A DNA stretch of 64,000 nucleotides from Syntrophosphaera sp035450685 (lineage in GTDB: Bacteria; Cloacimonadota; Cloacimonadia; Cloacimonadales; Cloacimonadaceae). Below, one piece after another: positions 38,499 to 47,542 of this stretch. Where the stretch lies: the NCBI GenBank assembly GCA_035450685.1, contig DAOTNF010000007.1, positions 39,640 through 103,639 of the forward strand, given 5' to 3'. The notes under the pieces were generated by a model. That model was not told the DNA's origin, made no database searches, and saw nothing but the letters and a program-made list of their open reading frames with translations. The translations under genes and the position numbers were made by a program. Each line of letters opens with the position of its first letter. The first letter of the stretch is position 1.

Positions 38499-39313
38499 TG
38501 AATACTAACGGTTTCGGCAGGTTGCTCCTGGCGGGCACAATCCTTGCCCTGTTATGCCTTGTGCCTCTGACAGCCCAGGCTGCCCCGCCGCGGCGTTCCA
38601 ATTTCCAGAGCACTATCGAGTTCACCCTGTCTCCCGAGGTGGTAAGGGTAAATGGCGAAAGTTTTCTTTCCCTGGATATCCTGGCCTGCTGTCCCGATCC
38701 AAATCAGAGGATCGGCTCCGGGATGGTGCAGTTGAACTACAACCCCGCCCTCTTCGGGCAGAATGTAAAGAGCAGCGGCAACGCGGCAGTCACACACGGA
38801 AGCCTGATCAACGCGGATCCCTTTCCCTATTACAATCTCATCATGAACGACAATTCCCCCAGCAGGCTGGCCATCACCTTCGAGTATCTGATGCCTGCCG
38901 GACTGGGCGGATTGCTCACCTCCACACCCCAACAACTGCTGAATGTGAGTCTCAGGCTGCTGGACACCGGCTTCCCCTGCGGCTTCAGCTTCCAGCAAAA
39001 CCTGATGGTCAACCAGCAGTATCTGGATGACAACCACACCCGCTTCGCTCAAGTGCTGGCAACGGATACAGACAACACCCTCGTCCCCTCGCAACCTGCT
39101 GGACTATTTCTGAGCCTGCAGGGCAACAACCTGCAACTGAACTGGCAAGAGGCCAGCGGTTGCACCTACTCTGTTTATTCCGCGCAAGACCCCAACGCGG
39201 AAGACTGGCAGATGGTGGCATCCGGACTCACAGACCCTTTCTGGAGCATCCCCATCCAAACCAACCGCATGTTTTTCCGGGTCACCGCCTCTGGCTATCC
39301 CGATACCAAATGA
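38498..39313 (+). CDS. Secreted cohesin-like domain protein
   Basis: 271 residues from the ATG at 38498, which overlaps the preceding stop by one base. Signal peptide ends near LVPLTAQA. A cohesin-like domain covers about 35-190 (SLDILACCPDPNQRIGSGMV, LNYNPALFGQ), followed by a short Fn3-like C-terminal domain (LFLSLQGNNLQLNWQEASG). The N-terminal domain resembles that of the 403-residue protein at 40956 (IGSGMVQLNYNPALFG versus LGDGVMWLYYNTNAFG). No sorting domain seen. Confidence 0.7.
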   Translation: MNTNGFGRLLLAGTILALLCLVPLTAQAAPPRRSNFQSTIEFTLSPEVVRVNGESFLSLDILACCPDPNQRIGSGMVQLNYNPALFGQNVKSSGNAAVTHGSLINADPFPYYNLIMNDNSPSRLAITFEYLMPAGLGGLLTSTPQQLLNVSLRLLDTGFPCGFSFQQNLMVNQQYLDDNHTRFAQVLATDTDNTLVPSQPAGLFLSLQGNNLQLNWQEASGCTYSVYSAQDPNAEDWQMVASGLTDPFWSIPIQTNRMFFRVTASGYPDTK

Positions 39314-39325
39314 AGGAGGAAATAA

Positions 39326-40933
39326 GTGCTGCGACGCATGACAGTTAAAGCGATTTTGTTAGTATTATTCGGAATCCTAATTGTGCACACCGTTTCCGCT
39401 GAGATCAGAGTTTATATCGATGAACCCAGCTATAACCTGTCCTACTTTGAGCCCGTCACTCTGGCGGTGAAGGTGGAAGGGCTGACCGCGCAAGAAGCCC
39501 TGCGCGGCTTCAAAGTCCATCTGGATTTTGACGAAACCTTTCTGGAAATAGCGGATACCTCCGCCTTTCAGGAAGGGCCTTTCCTCAGTTCCTTCGGCCC
39601 TACCCAATGGTATGCGCTCGAGGCGGACCAAGGCTACATCATAACCTGCTCCATCCTGGGCTACACTCCCGGCGCGACCGGCTCCGGCACCCTGTTCACA
39701 GTGGACCTGAAAGCAAAAAACCAATCCACCGGAACAGCCGGAACCGATGTGACGCTTTCGGATATCATTCTGCGCGATCCGCTCAACCAGAATCTGCTCT
39801 TCAGCTCCACCGACTGCAACATCGTGATCAACCCCGGCGTGATGATCTATGTGGAGCCCGCCCAGGAACACATATATTACTACGATCAGGTGACCCTGGC
39901 CGTCAAAATCGAGGGCTCTCAGGATGTCTCCCTGCGCGGGTACCAAATCCATCTGGATTTTGACGACACCTATCTGGAAACAGCGGGAATCTCCGCCTTT
40001 CAGGAAGGGCCTTTCCTCAGTTCAGTCGGTTCCACCCAATGGTATGTGCTCGAAGCGGATGAAGGTTACATCATCAGTTGCGCCATCCTGGGCTACACAC
40101 CCGGAGCATTCGGCTCTGGAACGCTATTTTACGTGACGCTGCGAGCCAAAGACCAATCCACCGGCCCGCAGGGCACCGACGTCACCCTCTCCGACATCGT
40201 CCTGCGCGAGCCGCTCAACTACAAGATCAATTACATCTCGCAGGACGGCAACATCGTGATCGAACCCCCGCCCTATATCTACACCGGCCTCAAGGTGTTT
40301 CTGCAAGGCCCTTACGTGACCGGCGGCAGCATGACCCACATCCTGAGCGACAACGGTTACCTGCCACTCACCTCGCCCTATGACGCCAACCTCACCCTGG
40401 ACGCCTTCCCCGATGTGAGCCCCCGCCATATCGTGGACTGGATCACAGTGCAACTGCGGCCCAGCCTCACCGGCGCCGAAGAGCAACTGCAAAACTGCTT
40501 CCTGCTGGACGACGGCACCGTGGTTGGCCTGACCGGAAATCCCGCCCTGGCTTTCGACTACAGCGGCAGCTTGGAATACTACCTCATTGTGCGCCATCGC
40601 AATCACCTGGAAGTGATGTCGGCCAATCCAGCTACCTTTTCTTGCAATCTTCTGACAGTCTCAGTAGCGGACCTGACCGTTTTGGATTCAGTCTATGGTG
40701 GGAACCTCTTTGGTGTTAATCAAATCGAACCAGGAGTCTTGGCTCTTTACTCAGGGGATGCCAATCAGGACGGAGTTATTGCGGCTTCAGACTCTAATTA
40801 TCACTGGCGGGTTCAAGCCGGATTATTGTATGGGTATTACGTTTCAGATTTCAATTTGGATGATAGCGTCATTCCATCGGATCTAAACTACTACTGGCGT
40901 CCAAACTCAGGCAAACTTTCTCAAATTCCATGA
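39326..40933 (+). CDS. Secreted protein with two tandem cohesin-like domains and a dockerin-like C terminus
   Basis: 535 residues starting with GTG at 39326, five bases after AAGGAGGA. Signal peptide ends near IVHTVSA. Two cohesin-like domains of about 145 residues are strongly repeated: GFKVHLDFDETFLEIADTSA versus GYQIHLDFDDTYLETAGISA. A middle domain (KVFLQGPYVTGGSMTHILSD ... VRHRNHLEVMSA) is shared with the 371-residue protein, and the C-terminal dockerin-like part is YSGDANQDGVIAASDSNYHW plus DFNLDDSVIPSDLNYYW. From about 40620 the DNA becomes AT-richer. Confidence 0.75.
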   Translation: MLRRMTVKAILLVLFGILIVHTVSAEIRVYIDEPSYNLSYFEPVTLAVKVEGLTAQEALRGFKVHLDFDETFLEIADTSAFQEGPFLSSFGPTQWYALEADQGYIITCSILGYTPGATGSGTLFTVDLKAKNQSTGTAGTDVTLSDIILRDPLNQNLLFSSTDCNIVINPGVMIYVEPAQEHIYYYDQVTLAVKIEGSQDVSLRGYQIHLDFDDTYLETAGISAFQEGPFLSSVGSTQWYVLEADEGYIISCAILGYTPGAFGSGTLFYVTLRAKDQSTGPQGTDVTLSDIVLREPLNYKINYISQDGNIVIEPPPYIYTGLKVFLQGPYVTGGSMTHILSDNGYLPLTSPYDANLTLDAFPDVSPRHIVDWITVQLRPSLTGAEEQLQNCFLLDDGTVVGLTGNPALAFDYSGSLEYYLIVRHRNHLEVMSANPATFSCNLLTVSVADLTVLDSVYGGNLFGVNQIEPGVLALYSGDANQDGVIAASDSNYHWRVQAGLLYGYYVSDFNLDDSVIPSDLNYYWRPNSGKLSQIP

Positions 40934-40955
40934 CTTTATTATATAAGGAGCAAAA

Positions 40956-42167
40956 ATGAAAAAGCTATCAGTTCTATTGATCATGTTGATCCCGATTATA
41001 CTGGCAGCGCAGGGCATTGAAGGTGATGCGGGAATCCTATATACCTTTGCAAATGGCCAGATCACCGAATCAGGTGGAATAAACTACTTTGAGTTCGATA
41101 TCATGGCTCAGGCCACACCTGTCGAACAGGGCAACCTTACAAGGCTGGGCGATGGAGTGATGTGGCTATACTACAATACTAATGCCTTTGGCACTAACAT
41201 TTATACAAATGATAATGTAACTGTCACACGGGGAACCCTGCTCTATGCTCCTCCACCATTTACCATGTATGGTGTGTACCTCAATGATACAGGGGATACG
41301 CATCAAACCCCCACACTACCTCTTTTTGCTCTTACCTTTGAGTATTTAGGTGACGTGGGATACGGAACACCGCTTCCTGCCACCCCTACACAGCTACTAC
41401 ATGTCAAGATTAAAATTCAAGATACTTCTGAACAGCCCTGGGTCTGCATTTGGGATGTTAAAATGCCTGGCGAATCGTTCTATGACGACCACTGGACTTG
41501 GTATTCACCTGTTGAGATTGGCGCGTGCCTCTATTACCAAACTCCCACGCCGGTGGAGCTCTCCTCCTTCACAGCCTCGCTGTCCGCGGAATCCTATGTC
41601 AAGCTCACCTGGGTCACCCAGTCCGAGACCAACATGACCGGCTATTACATTCTGCGCGGCACTTCTGATGATCTGAACAGCGCCCAGATGGTGAGCCCGC
41701 TGATCCCCGCCACCAATACCTCCAGCGTGCAGACCTATGAATTCACCGACTCCGAGGTCTATGAAGACGGCGTCTATTATTATTGGCTGGAAGCCCGCGA
41801 AACTGGTACCAGTAACTTCCACGGCCCTGTATCGATCGCGTTTTCGTCCACCTCCACGACGCCGGCGACCATTCCTCTGCAGACGGCCCTTAACAAGATC
41901 TATCCCAACCCCTTCAACCCCTTTGCCTGCATCCCCTTCAGCATAGGCAAAGACGCCGGCCCCACCCCGGTGAGCATCCAGATCTACAACGCCCGCGGGC
42001 AGATCGTGTATAGCGATGACCTGGGCATCAAAAACCCCGGCAACTACAAAGACTACGTGTGGGACGGCAAGGATATGCAAGGACGCGACTGCGGCACTGG
42101 CATGTATATGGTGCGCATGATCGCAGGCAAGACCAGCTTCACCCAGAAAGTGGTGATGATCAAATAG
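40956..42167 (+). CDS. Secreted protein with T9SS type A sorting domain
   Basis: 403 residues after AAGGAG. Signal peptide MKKLSVLLIMLIPIILAAQG. An N-terminal cohesin-like domain (about 20-185) precedes an Fn3-like domain (about 195-300: PVELSSFTASLSAESYVKLT) and a Por sorting domain (IYPNPFNPFACIPFSIG ... GTGMYMVRMIAGKTS). The first 570 bases are AT-rich like the end of the previous gene, then composition returns to the local norm near 41530. It closes the five-gene secreted-protein cluster. Confidence 0.8.
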   Translation: MKKLSVLLIMLIPIILAAQGIEGDAGILYTFANGQITESGGINYFEFDIMAQATPVEQGNLTRLGDGVMWLYYNTNAFGTNIYTNDNVTVTRGTLLYAPPPFTMYGVYLNDTGDTHQTPTLPLFALTFEYLGDVGYGTPLPATPTQLLHVKIKIQDTSEQPWVCIWDVKMPGESFYDDHWTWYSPVEIGACLYYQTPTPVELSSFTASLSAESYVKLTWVTQSETNMTGYYILRGTSDDLNSAQMVSPLIPATNTSSVQTYEFTDSEVYEDGVYYYWLEARETGTSNFHGPVSIAFSSTSTTPATIPLQTALNKIYPNPFNPFACIPFSIGKDAGPTPVSIQIYNARGQIVYSDDLGIKNPGNYKDYVWDGKDMQGRDCGTGMYMVRMIAGKTSFTQKVVMIK

Positions 42168-42194
42168 ATTACTCCATCCATCCTGATCAATAGC

Positions 42195-42223
42195 AAATTG
42201 CCCGGCCTGAAAACCGGGCATTT
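42195..42223. terminator. Hairpin after the secreted-protein cluster
   Basis: GCCCGG (42200-42205) / CCGGGC (42214-42219) extended by AAAT/ATTT with a one-base bulge. There is no long T run, so the terminator function is tentative. Confidence 0.5.
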
Positions 42224-42313
42224 GCATTGAATCCAACCAACTCTTCTCTATCCAAACCCCTTCCCAGGACTGACTCACACCCTACTCGATCGCCTGGCTT
42301 GCAAGCCGCCATC

Positions 42314-43420
42314 TTATGCCGCCATCGCGAGAGGCCTCTCCCACCGTCTGGATTGCAAATCCAGGCCCCGGTATTCGTTTTGGACGGTGTCCCAGGCAAG
42401 CTGCTGTAGGAGGTAAGCCGTGGCCGCGTCTATCTGTGGAGGGAAATACCTGTTACCCACCGGGTTGACGTTCCAGATGCGGGCCAGCATCAGGCAGGCC
42501 ACCAGATAGGTGCCATAGATACTGGGGTGGTAGTTGTCCGCTTCGTAGAGGTTTGGCATGCCGGGAATGGAATCGGCGTTGTGCCACGCCACACCTGCCG
42601 GCACTACGGGGGCATCCAGCCAGGCTCCGATGTAACGGTAGGCATCTCTGATCGGCACATACATTTCCGGGTTGTTGCGCCAGGCCCAGGTCATGTAGAA
42701 ACCGGTAAGGGCGCCCGCCTGGTGAATCAGGGTGTTCAGCGAATCGGCATAGCTGTAAAAGAGTTCCGGATTCAGCATGGGGCGGCTGCTCTGCTCCTGG
42801 AGGATCACCAGGTCCCAATCTCCCGTGGCGATGGCGGTGAGGGTGTTTGGATCGTGAAAGTGGTTTTCCAGGGTATAGCCGCCGCTGGTTCTGGCGTCCA
42901 CCACCACGTTCCATTCGGGATGCGCCATATCGATCAGGGCCTGCAGATGCGTGTCCACCCCGCCGTTGAAGTAGGTGTGGCTGTTTCCCACCAGCAGGAC
43001 GCGGCGGCTGTCTTCATAGGGAAGCCCCCATCCCACAACAACTTCCAGGCCTCCGGGAACGAACTGCAGGGTGATGTGCACCGTGGTTGTCTGAGAGGGT
43101 GAGACCAGCCCGCTGCCCTGGCCGGTGGCGATCAGGGTGGGGCCGTCAAAGACCTGCACATCGATTGCGTAAACGCCCGGCTCCAAGTCCTGCAAAGTCC
43201 CCTCGGCCATATTGCCGGTGATCGCGAGGTCCATACTCTGGCTGTAAGAGCCTTTGACGACAGTGACTGCCACCCTCGAGACGTTGAAATTGAGCTGTGC
43301 CGCCGGACTGAGGTCCATGCGGATCGGCAGCTCACCCGTCTGCTCGGGAAGCGTGGAAACAGTGTTGCAGCCTGCCAAAAACAGGGCTGCCAGTAAGCTG
43401 AAAATGACTAATCTTGGCAT
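42314..43420 (-). CDS. SGNH/GDSL-hydrolase-like lipoprotein
   Basis: 368 residues from the ATG at 43420 (AAGGAG upstream). Lipobox LFLAGC gives an acylated Cys near residue 18. A beta-sandwich region (about 30-135) precedes a hydrolase domain: VGNSHT with the nucleophilic serine (about 149), a QEQSSRP patch, and the DNYHPSIYG block carrying the catalytic Asp-His. Such enzymes deacetylate sugars or cleave esters; substrate unknown. Confidence 0.75.
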   Translation of the reverse strand: MPRLVIFSLLAALFLAGCNTVSTLPEQTGELPIRMDLSPAAQLNFNVSRVAVTVVKGSYSQSMDLAITGNMAEGTLQDLEPGVYAIDVQVFDGPTLIATGQGSGLVSPSQTTTVHITLQFVPGGLEVVVGWGLPYEDSRRVLLVGNSHTYFNGGVDTHLQALIDMAHPEWNVVVDARTSGGYTLENHFHDPNTLTAIATGDWDLVILQEQSSRPMLNPELFYSYADSLNTLIHQAGALTGFYMTWAWRNNPEMYVPIRDAYRYIGAWLDAPVVPAGVAWHNADSIPGMPNLYEADNYHPSIYGTYLVACLMLARIWNVNPVGNRYFPPQIDAATAYLLQQLAWDTVQNEYRGLDLQSRRWERPLAMAA

Positions 43421-43509
43421 TTTGGCTCCTTGAATGAACGGATTGACTATCTCTCGCGTTTTCAAGGCAATCTGTCAAGAAAAATCCGACTTCCCGCCCT
43501 GCAAGTTAC

Positions 43510-43537
43510 TTGACAGAAATGGACATTTATTTATAAA
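43510..43537 (+). promoter_or_regulatory. Sigma-70-type promoter upstream of the acetyltransferase
   Basis: TTGACA (43510-43515), 16-base spacer, TATAAA (43532-43537). It lies about 70 bases before the start codon at 43607. Confidence 0.7.
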
Positions 43538-43606
43538 TGCGACCGTGCTTACAGGATTTTTCCCCAGCGAAACCTGACACAATCAGTTACAGAATGGAGC
43601 TAAAAC

Positions 43607-44026
43607 ATGCCAGACATAGAACTTTCAATAGTCACCCAGGCAGACCCGGAAGCGATCCTGGCCCTGTATCGCCACGCGGGATGGTGGCAGACCGATGACA
43701 ATCCGGAGTATCTGAGGACGGTGGAAAAGATAATCGCGAACTCCCACTGCTTCGCGGTCGCCACCCACGGCTCCAGGATCATCGGCATGGGCAGGGCAAT
43801 CAGCGACAGGGTGAGCGATGCCTACATACAGGACGTGACGGTGCACAGCGACTACCGCGGCCGTGGCATCGGCAAGGCCATCGTGCGCAAACTGCTCGAA
43901 CGCCTGCGCGGGAACGGAATGCAGTGGATAGGCCTGATCAGCGAACCGGGCTACGACAGGTTTTACGAAGGGCTGGGCTTTGCCCGGATGGAGGGATACA
44001 CGCCGTTCCTGTTGAAACAGGACTAA
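43607..44026 (+). CDS. GNAT family N-acetyltransferase
   Basis: 139 residues after GGAG. The acetyl-CoA motif is in VTVHSDYRGRGIGKAIVRKL (R-G-R-G-I-G), and the C terminus ends in the GNAT-typical YDRFYEGLGFARMEGYTPF. It resembles small-molecule acetyltransferases; substrate unknown. The next gene starts 14 bases after the stop. Confidence 0.85.
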   Translation: MPDIELSIVTQADPEAILALYRHAGWWQTDDNPEYLRTVEKIIANSHCFAVATHGSRIIGMGRAISDRVSDAYIQDVTVHSDYRGRGIGKAIVRKLLERLRGNGMQWIGLISEPGYDRFYEGLGFARMEGYTPFLLKQD

Positions 44027-44040
44027 GAGCGCGACACCGT

Positions 44041-44919
44041 ATGCTAAAGCTTGAGCCTCTAACCACAGCCCAGATTCCCCTCCTGCGCGAGTTCCTCACC
44101 CGCTACCCGCGCCAGTCCTGCGACTACAACATCTGCAACCTCCTGAGCTGGGGCAGAATCTACAAGAACCAGTTCGCGCTCTGGGAAGGCCATCTGGTGC
44201 TGGTCAATCCCCAATACTCCTATCTGCTCTACCCCTTGGGACCGGGATTGGGCGCGGACAAGACGAGGGAACTTTTTGACCTCTACCGCGAGGACGCCCC
44301 GGAGGCGAAACTGCTGATCATCCCGGAGGACTGGCAGGAAAGCTGCCCGGGCCTGGACAGGCACTTTGAGATCAGTGACGATAGAGACTGGTATGACTAC
44401 GTCTATTCAACGGAAAAAATGGTCAATCTGAGAGGCAAAAAGCTGACCAAGAAGAAAAACCTGATCTCCCAGTTCCGGCGTGCCTATCCGAACTATCATG
44501 TGCTGCCGATAAGCAAGGAAAAACACGAGGTGATCGAACGCTTCACCGAGAAGTGGCGCCGCGAGAGGCACGTTGAAGGCAGCTATCTGGACACCGAAAT
44601 GAAGGCCATCCAAAACACCCTCGAGATGTGGCACGAACTGCCCGTGGAGGGGATAATCGTCTGCCTGGAGCAAAGGATCGCCGCCTATTCCATCTTCAGC
44701 CCGCAGACGCAGGACATGGTGACGGTGCACTTCGAGAAGTTTGACCCCGACAAAAAGGGCAGCGCGCAGCTAATCAACTGGGAAACCGCCCGCTATCTGC
44801 AATCCCGCTATAAATGGATAAACCGCGAGCAGGACATCGGCCTGGAGGGTTTGAGGCAAGCCAAAACCAGCTATACGCCGGACTTTATGGTCAAGTTCCT
44901 CGTGGGAACAGCAAAGTAA
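44041..44919 (+). CDS. DUF2156 / phosphatidylglycerol lysyltransferase-like GNAT-fold protein
   Basis: 292 residues from the ATG at 44041. A longer frame from 43924 would overlap the acetyltransferase and is rejected. Patches such as SCDYNICNLLSWGRIYKNQF, LRGKKLTKKKNLISQFRR and INWETARYLQSRYKWINREQ are typical of DUF2156 proteins (each cited in part). These have a double GNAT fold, related to aminoacyl-lipid transferases. No membrane domain is present, so a soluble acyl or aminoacyl transferase of unknown substrate is likely. Confidence 0.82.
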   Translation: MLKLEPLTTAQIPLLREFLTRYPRQSCDYNICNLLSWGRIYKNQFALWEGHLVLVNPQYSYLLYPLGPGLGADKTRELFDLYREDAPEAKLLIIPEDWQESCPGLDRHFEISDDRDWYDYVYSTEKMVNLRGKKLTKKKNLISQFRRAYPNYHVLPISKEKHEVIERFTEKWRRERHVEGSYLDTEMKAIQNTLEMWHELPVEGIIVCLEQRIAAYSIFSPQTQDMVTVHFEKFDPDKKGSAQLINWETARYLQSRYKWINREQDIGLEGLRQAKTSYTPDFMVKFLVGTAK

Positions 44920-44991
44920 GCAGCCACCCGACTACCACCCATCCCGTCCGGGAAAACAGGAAGGCGGCCATCCGCCTGGAGCGCGGAACGT

Positions 44992-45795
44992 TCAGCATCC
45001 ATCCCTCCGGAAAGCCCTGGGAAGCAGGCTCAGCAAGAACATAACAAACTCCAGCACCACAACGCTCGCCCCCGTGGGCAGGTTCAGCCACCAGGAAAGG
45101 GCGAAGCCGCCAAAGGATGCCAGCAGCGAAAAGACAACGCAGAAAACCAAAGCCCTGTCCAGGCGGTCAACCAGATTGAACGCCGCCGCCGCGGGCAGGA
45201 TCAGTTGGGCGCTAACCAGGATGATGCCCGCCGCCCGCACGTTGATCACGATGTTCACCGCCAGCAGGATCATGAACAGGCGGTTGACCAGGCCGGCATG
45301 CAGACGGTAAAAGCTTGCCAGTTCTGGATTGTAGGCATAGTAAAAGAGTTCTTTGTAAAGCCCCAGGATAAAGGCCAGGTTCAGCACGGCCGCCGCTCCC
45401 AGCAGCCACAGATCGGTGGAATTGGCAAGCAGCACGTTGCCAAACAGATAGCTGGCAAGGTCGAAGGTATAGCCCTTGTTGAGCGAGATCAGGATGATGC
45501 CGATGGCCATGGACACGCTCAGGAAAATGGTGATGCCGTTGGCCTCCTCCAGCCTCTGGCGGCGCGAGAGCCAACTGATTGCCAGGCTCACCCCCACCAC
45601 AACCAGCATGGCGGTGAACTGCATATTCCATCCTGCCAGGATCGCCAGCGCGATGCCCGCAAAGGCGATGTGGGAAAGCGCTTCGCCCATGTAGGAAATC
45701 CGCCGCAGGGTCACAAAGGGCGAAAAAAGAGCCAGCGAGAGCGAGGAGAGCGAAGCAGCCGCCAGAGCACGGATCAGAAAGGAATATTCCAGCAT
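44992..45795 (-). CDS. znuB: Metal ABC transporter permease (ZnuB-like)
   Basis: 267 residues with about seven to eight membrane segments, and ABC-3 family patches: RRISYMGEALSHIAFAGIAL near the N terminus and GIILVSAQLILPAAAAFNL later. It forms the membrane part of a zinc/manganese uptake system with the overlapping ATPase gene (one-base TGATG overlap). Zinc is favoured over manganese because of the ZnuA-like binding protein upstream, but metal identity is inferred. Confidence 0.88.
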   Translation of the reverse strand: MLEYSFLIRALAAASLSSLSLALFSPFVTLRRISYMGEALSHIAFAGIALAILAGWNMQFTAMLVVVGVSLAISWLSRRQRLEEANGITIFLSVSMAIGIILISLNKGYTFDLASYLFGNVLLANSTDLWLLGAAAVLNLAFILGLYKELFYYAYNPELASFYRLHAGLVNRLFMILLAVNIVINVRAAGIILVSAQLILPAAAAFNLVDRLDRALVFCVVFSLLASFGGFALSWWLNLPTGASVVVLEFVMFLLSLLPRAFRRDGC

Positions 45796-46523
45796 CAGTA
45801 GTCCTTGTCGATCAGTTTCACCGCTTCGCCGAAGGTTTTGCGGATGACCTCGGCGTTTACCAGCTCTGTTTTGCTGTGGCAGTGCAGTTTGCGGTTGAGG
45901 CAGATCAGCGAGCTGCAGTGTTCGGAAAGCGTGTGCAGATCGTGGGAGATGGTGATGATGGTCTTGCCTGCCTTGTTCAGATCGTTCAGCAAAGCGAAAA
46001 AGCTCTGCACCCCCGGACGGTCAACTGAGGCTTCAGGCTCGTCCAGGATTAGATAGTTGCTGCGCGAGACCAGCGCCCGCGCCAGCAGCACCCTCTGCAA
46101 CTGCCCTCCGGAAAGGCTTCCCAGGCGTTTGGACGCCAGTTCCGCCGTGCTGGTGGTTTCCAGGGCAGCCAGGGCGCGTTCCCGATGGGATTTTGTGAAT
46201 CTGCCTCCCAGGGGCAGTTCCGCCGCCAAGCCCATCAGCACGATGTCCAGCGCGGAAGCCGGAAAACCGCGGTCAAACTCTTCCTTTTGAGGCAGATAGC
46301 CCATCGGATTGTGCCGCAGCCAGTCCAGGTGCGCCTCACCATCGATGTGGATGCTCCCGCTCTGCACGGGCAGCAAACCCAGGATCAGCCTGATCAGGGT
46401 GGATTTTCCCGCCCCGTTGGGGCCGATAATGGCCACAAACTCCCCCCGCGTGATCTGTAAGTCTATGTCTTCCAGAATCAGGCTGTTGCCGAAGCGATGG
46501 CTGAGCCCCCGCACCTCGATCAT
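45795..46523 (-). CDS. znuC: Metal ABC transporter ATP-binding protein (ZnuC-like)
   Basis: 242 residues. Walker A GPNGAGKST, signature LSGGQLQRVLLARAL, Walker B NYLILDEPEASVDRPG and switch ISHDLHTL are intact. An in-frame Met lies one codon upstream, but the ATG at 46523 has better spacing from GAGGGGG. Its start is about 150 bases downstream of the znuA stop, with palindrome P5 in between. Confidence 0.9.
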   Translation of the reverse strand: MIEVRGLSHRFGNSLILEDIDLQITRGEFVAIIGPNGAGKSTLIRLILGLLPVQSGSIHIDGEAHLDWLRHNPMGYLPQKEEFDRGFPASALDIVLMGLAAELPLGGRFTKSHRERALAALETTSTAELASKRLGSLSGGQLQRVLLARALVSRSNYLILDEPEASVDRPGVQSFFALLNDLNKAGKTIITISHDLHTLSEHCSSLICLNRKLHCHSKTELVNAEVIRKTFGEAVKLIDKDY

Positions 46524-46560
46524 CATATCCCCCTCATTTCAATCCTTACCTTTGGCTTAG

Positions 46561-46609
46561 GACAACCTTAGGTCAACCTTATAATTTATAAGGAATACCT
46601 AAGGATGTC
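46561..46609. repeat. Palindromic element P5 inside the znu cluster
   Basis: Outer arms GACAACCTTAGG / CCTAAGGATGTC (one mismatch) and an inner CCTTATAATTTATAAGG core, 49 bases in all. It lies between the genes for the metal-binding protein and the ATPase, which read in the same direction. Confidence 0.75.
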
Positions 46610-46674
46610 TCCACCCGGGGTTAAGGACTCAAAGGAGGGCCGAATGGGAAGGCAGGCGGCAAGAGGCGGAAACA

Positions 46675-47538
46675 TCATTCCCAACCCAGCTTTAACCCCT
46701 CCCAGTTGTTGAGGATAACGTCCATGATGCTCTTGGGCTTGAAGCTGTGCCCCAGCGGATCCAACTGCACGATGGAGAGGTCGAACTCACTGGCCAGGGC
46801 GCGCGCCGCTTTGTCGCTCATCTGGACTTCGGTGTAAACGGCCTTGAGACGGTGGCTTTTGACCAGCGAGCCGATGCGTGCCAGCTCCCGGGGAGTGGGT
46901 TCTTTGCCAGGGGAGCTTTGCACGGTGCCCAAATCCTCAATATCGTAATCCTTGAGCAGATAATGGAAACTGTCGTGCCAGGTGACAACCGGGGTGTGGG
47001 TGAAGGTGCTCCGTTCGCTCTGCATGCGCAGATGCAGTGCGGCGAGGTCGGAGACCAGGCGTCCCGTGTTTTCACTGATTGTGGCTTTCAGGTGGGGAAA
47101 ACGCGTCTGCAACTGATCGGAGAGGATCAGGGTGATGTAGGTCAGCAGCCGGGGCGAGAGCCAGATATGCGGATTGGTCTCATCTTCGGGAATGACGTGT
47201 TGCCGCCGGAACTGATCCCCGATCTTTACATGCCTGTCGCCCAAAGCTTCAAAAGCCTGCCCCAGATTGGTTTCCAGGCCAAAGCCGTTGGATATGGCGA
47301 GGGCCGCCCCGTTCAAGGCACGCAGTCCGGCGGGCTTGGGGCTGAAGGTATGGGGCGAGCTGTTAGGCGGAATGAGGGTGACCACGTTCAGGCTGTCGCC
47401 GGTCAGTTGCCTCACCAGTAATTCATAGGGATAGATCGAGACCACCACGGTCTCCCGCTGGTCCCGGGGCGAGCCGGAACAGGCCAGGAGAGCCAGCAGC
47501 GCCAGCGATCCCAGAAGCAGGGACAGGATTCTGCGCAT
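46675..47538 (-). CDS. znuA: Zinc ABC transporter substrate-binding lipoprotein (ZnuA-like)
   Basis: 287 residues from the ATG at 47538. Signal sequence with lipobox (LLALLAC). Cluster A-1 binding-protein histidines are visible: PHTFSPKPAGL, TNPHIWLSPRLL and VTWHDSFHYLLKDY, with a final acidic ligand likely in VQLDPLG. The long His-rich loop of many ZnuA proteins is missing. Starts near the pepA stop, so it may be co-transcribed with pepA. Confidence 0.87.
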   Translation of the reverse strand: MRRILSLLLGSLALLALLACSGSPRDQRETVVVSIYPYELLVRQLTGDSLNVVTLIPPNSSPHTFSPKPAGLRALNGAALAISNGFGLETNLGQAFEALGDRHVKIGDQFRRQHVIPEDETNPHIWLSPRLLTYITLILSDQLQTRFPHLKATISENTGRLVSDLAALHLRMQSERSTFTHTPVVTWHDSFHYLLKDYDIEDLGTVQSSPGKEPTPRELARIGSLVKSHRLKAVYTEVQMSDKAARALASEFDLSIVQLDPLGHSFKPKSIMDVILNNWEGLKLGWE

Positions 47539-47542
47539 GGGC

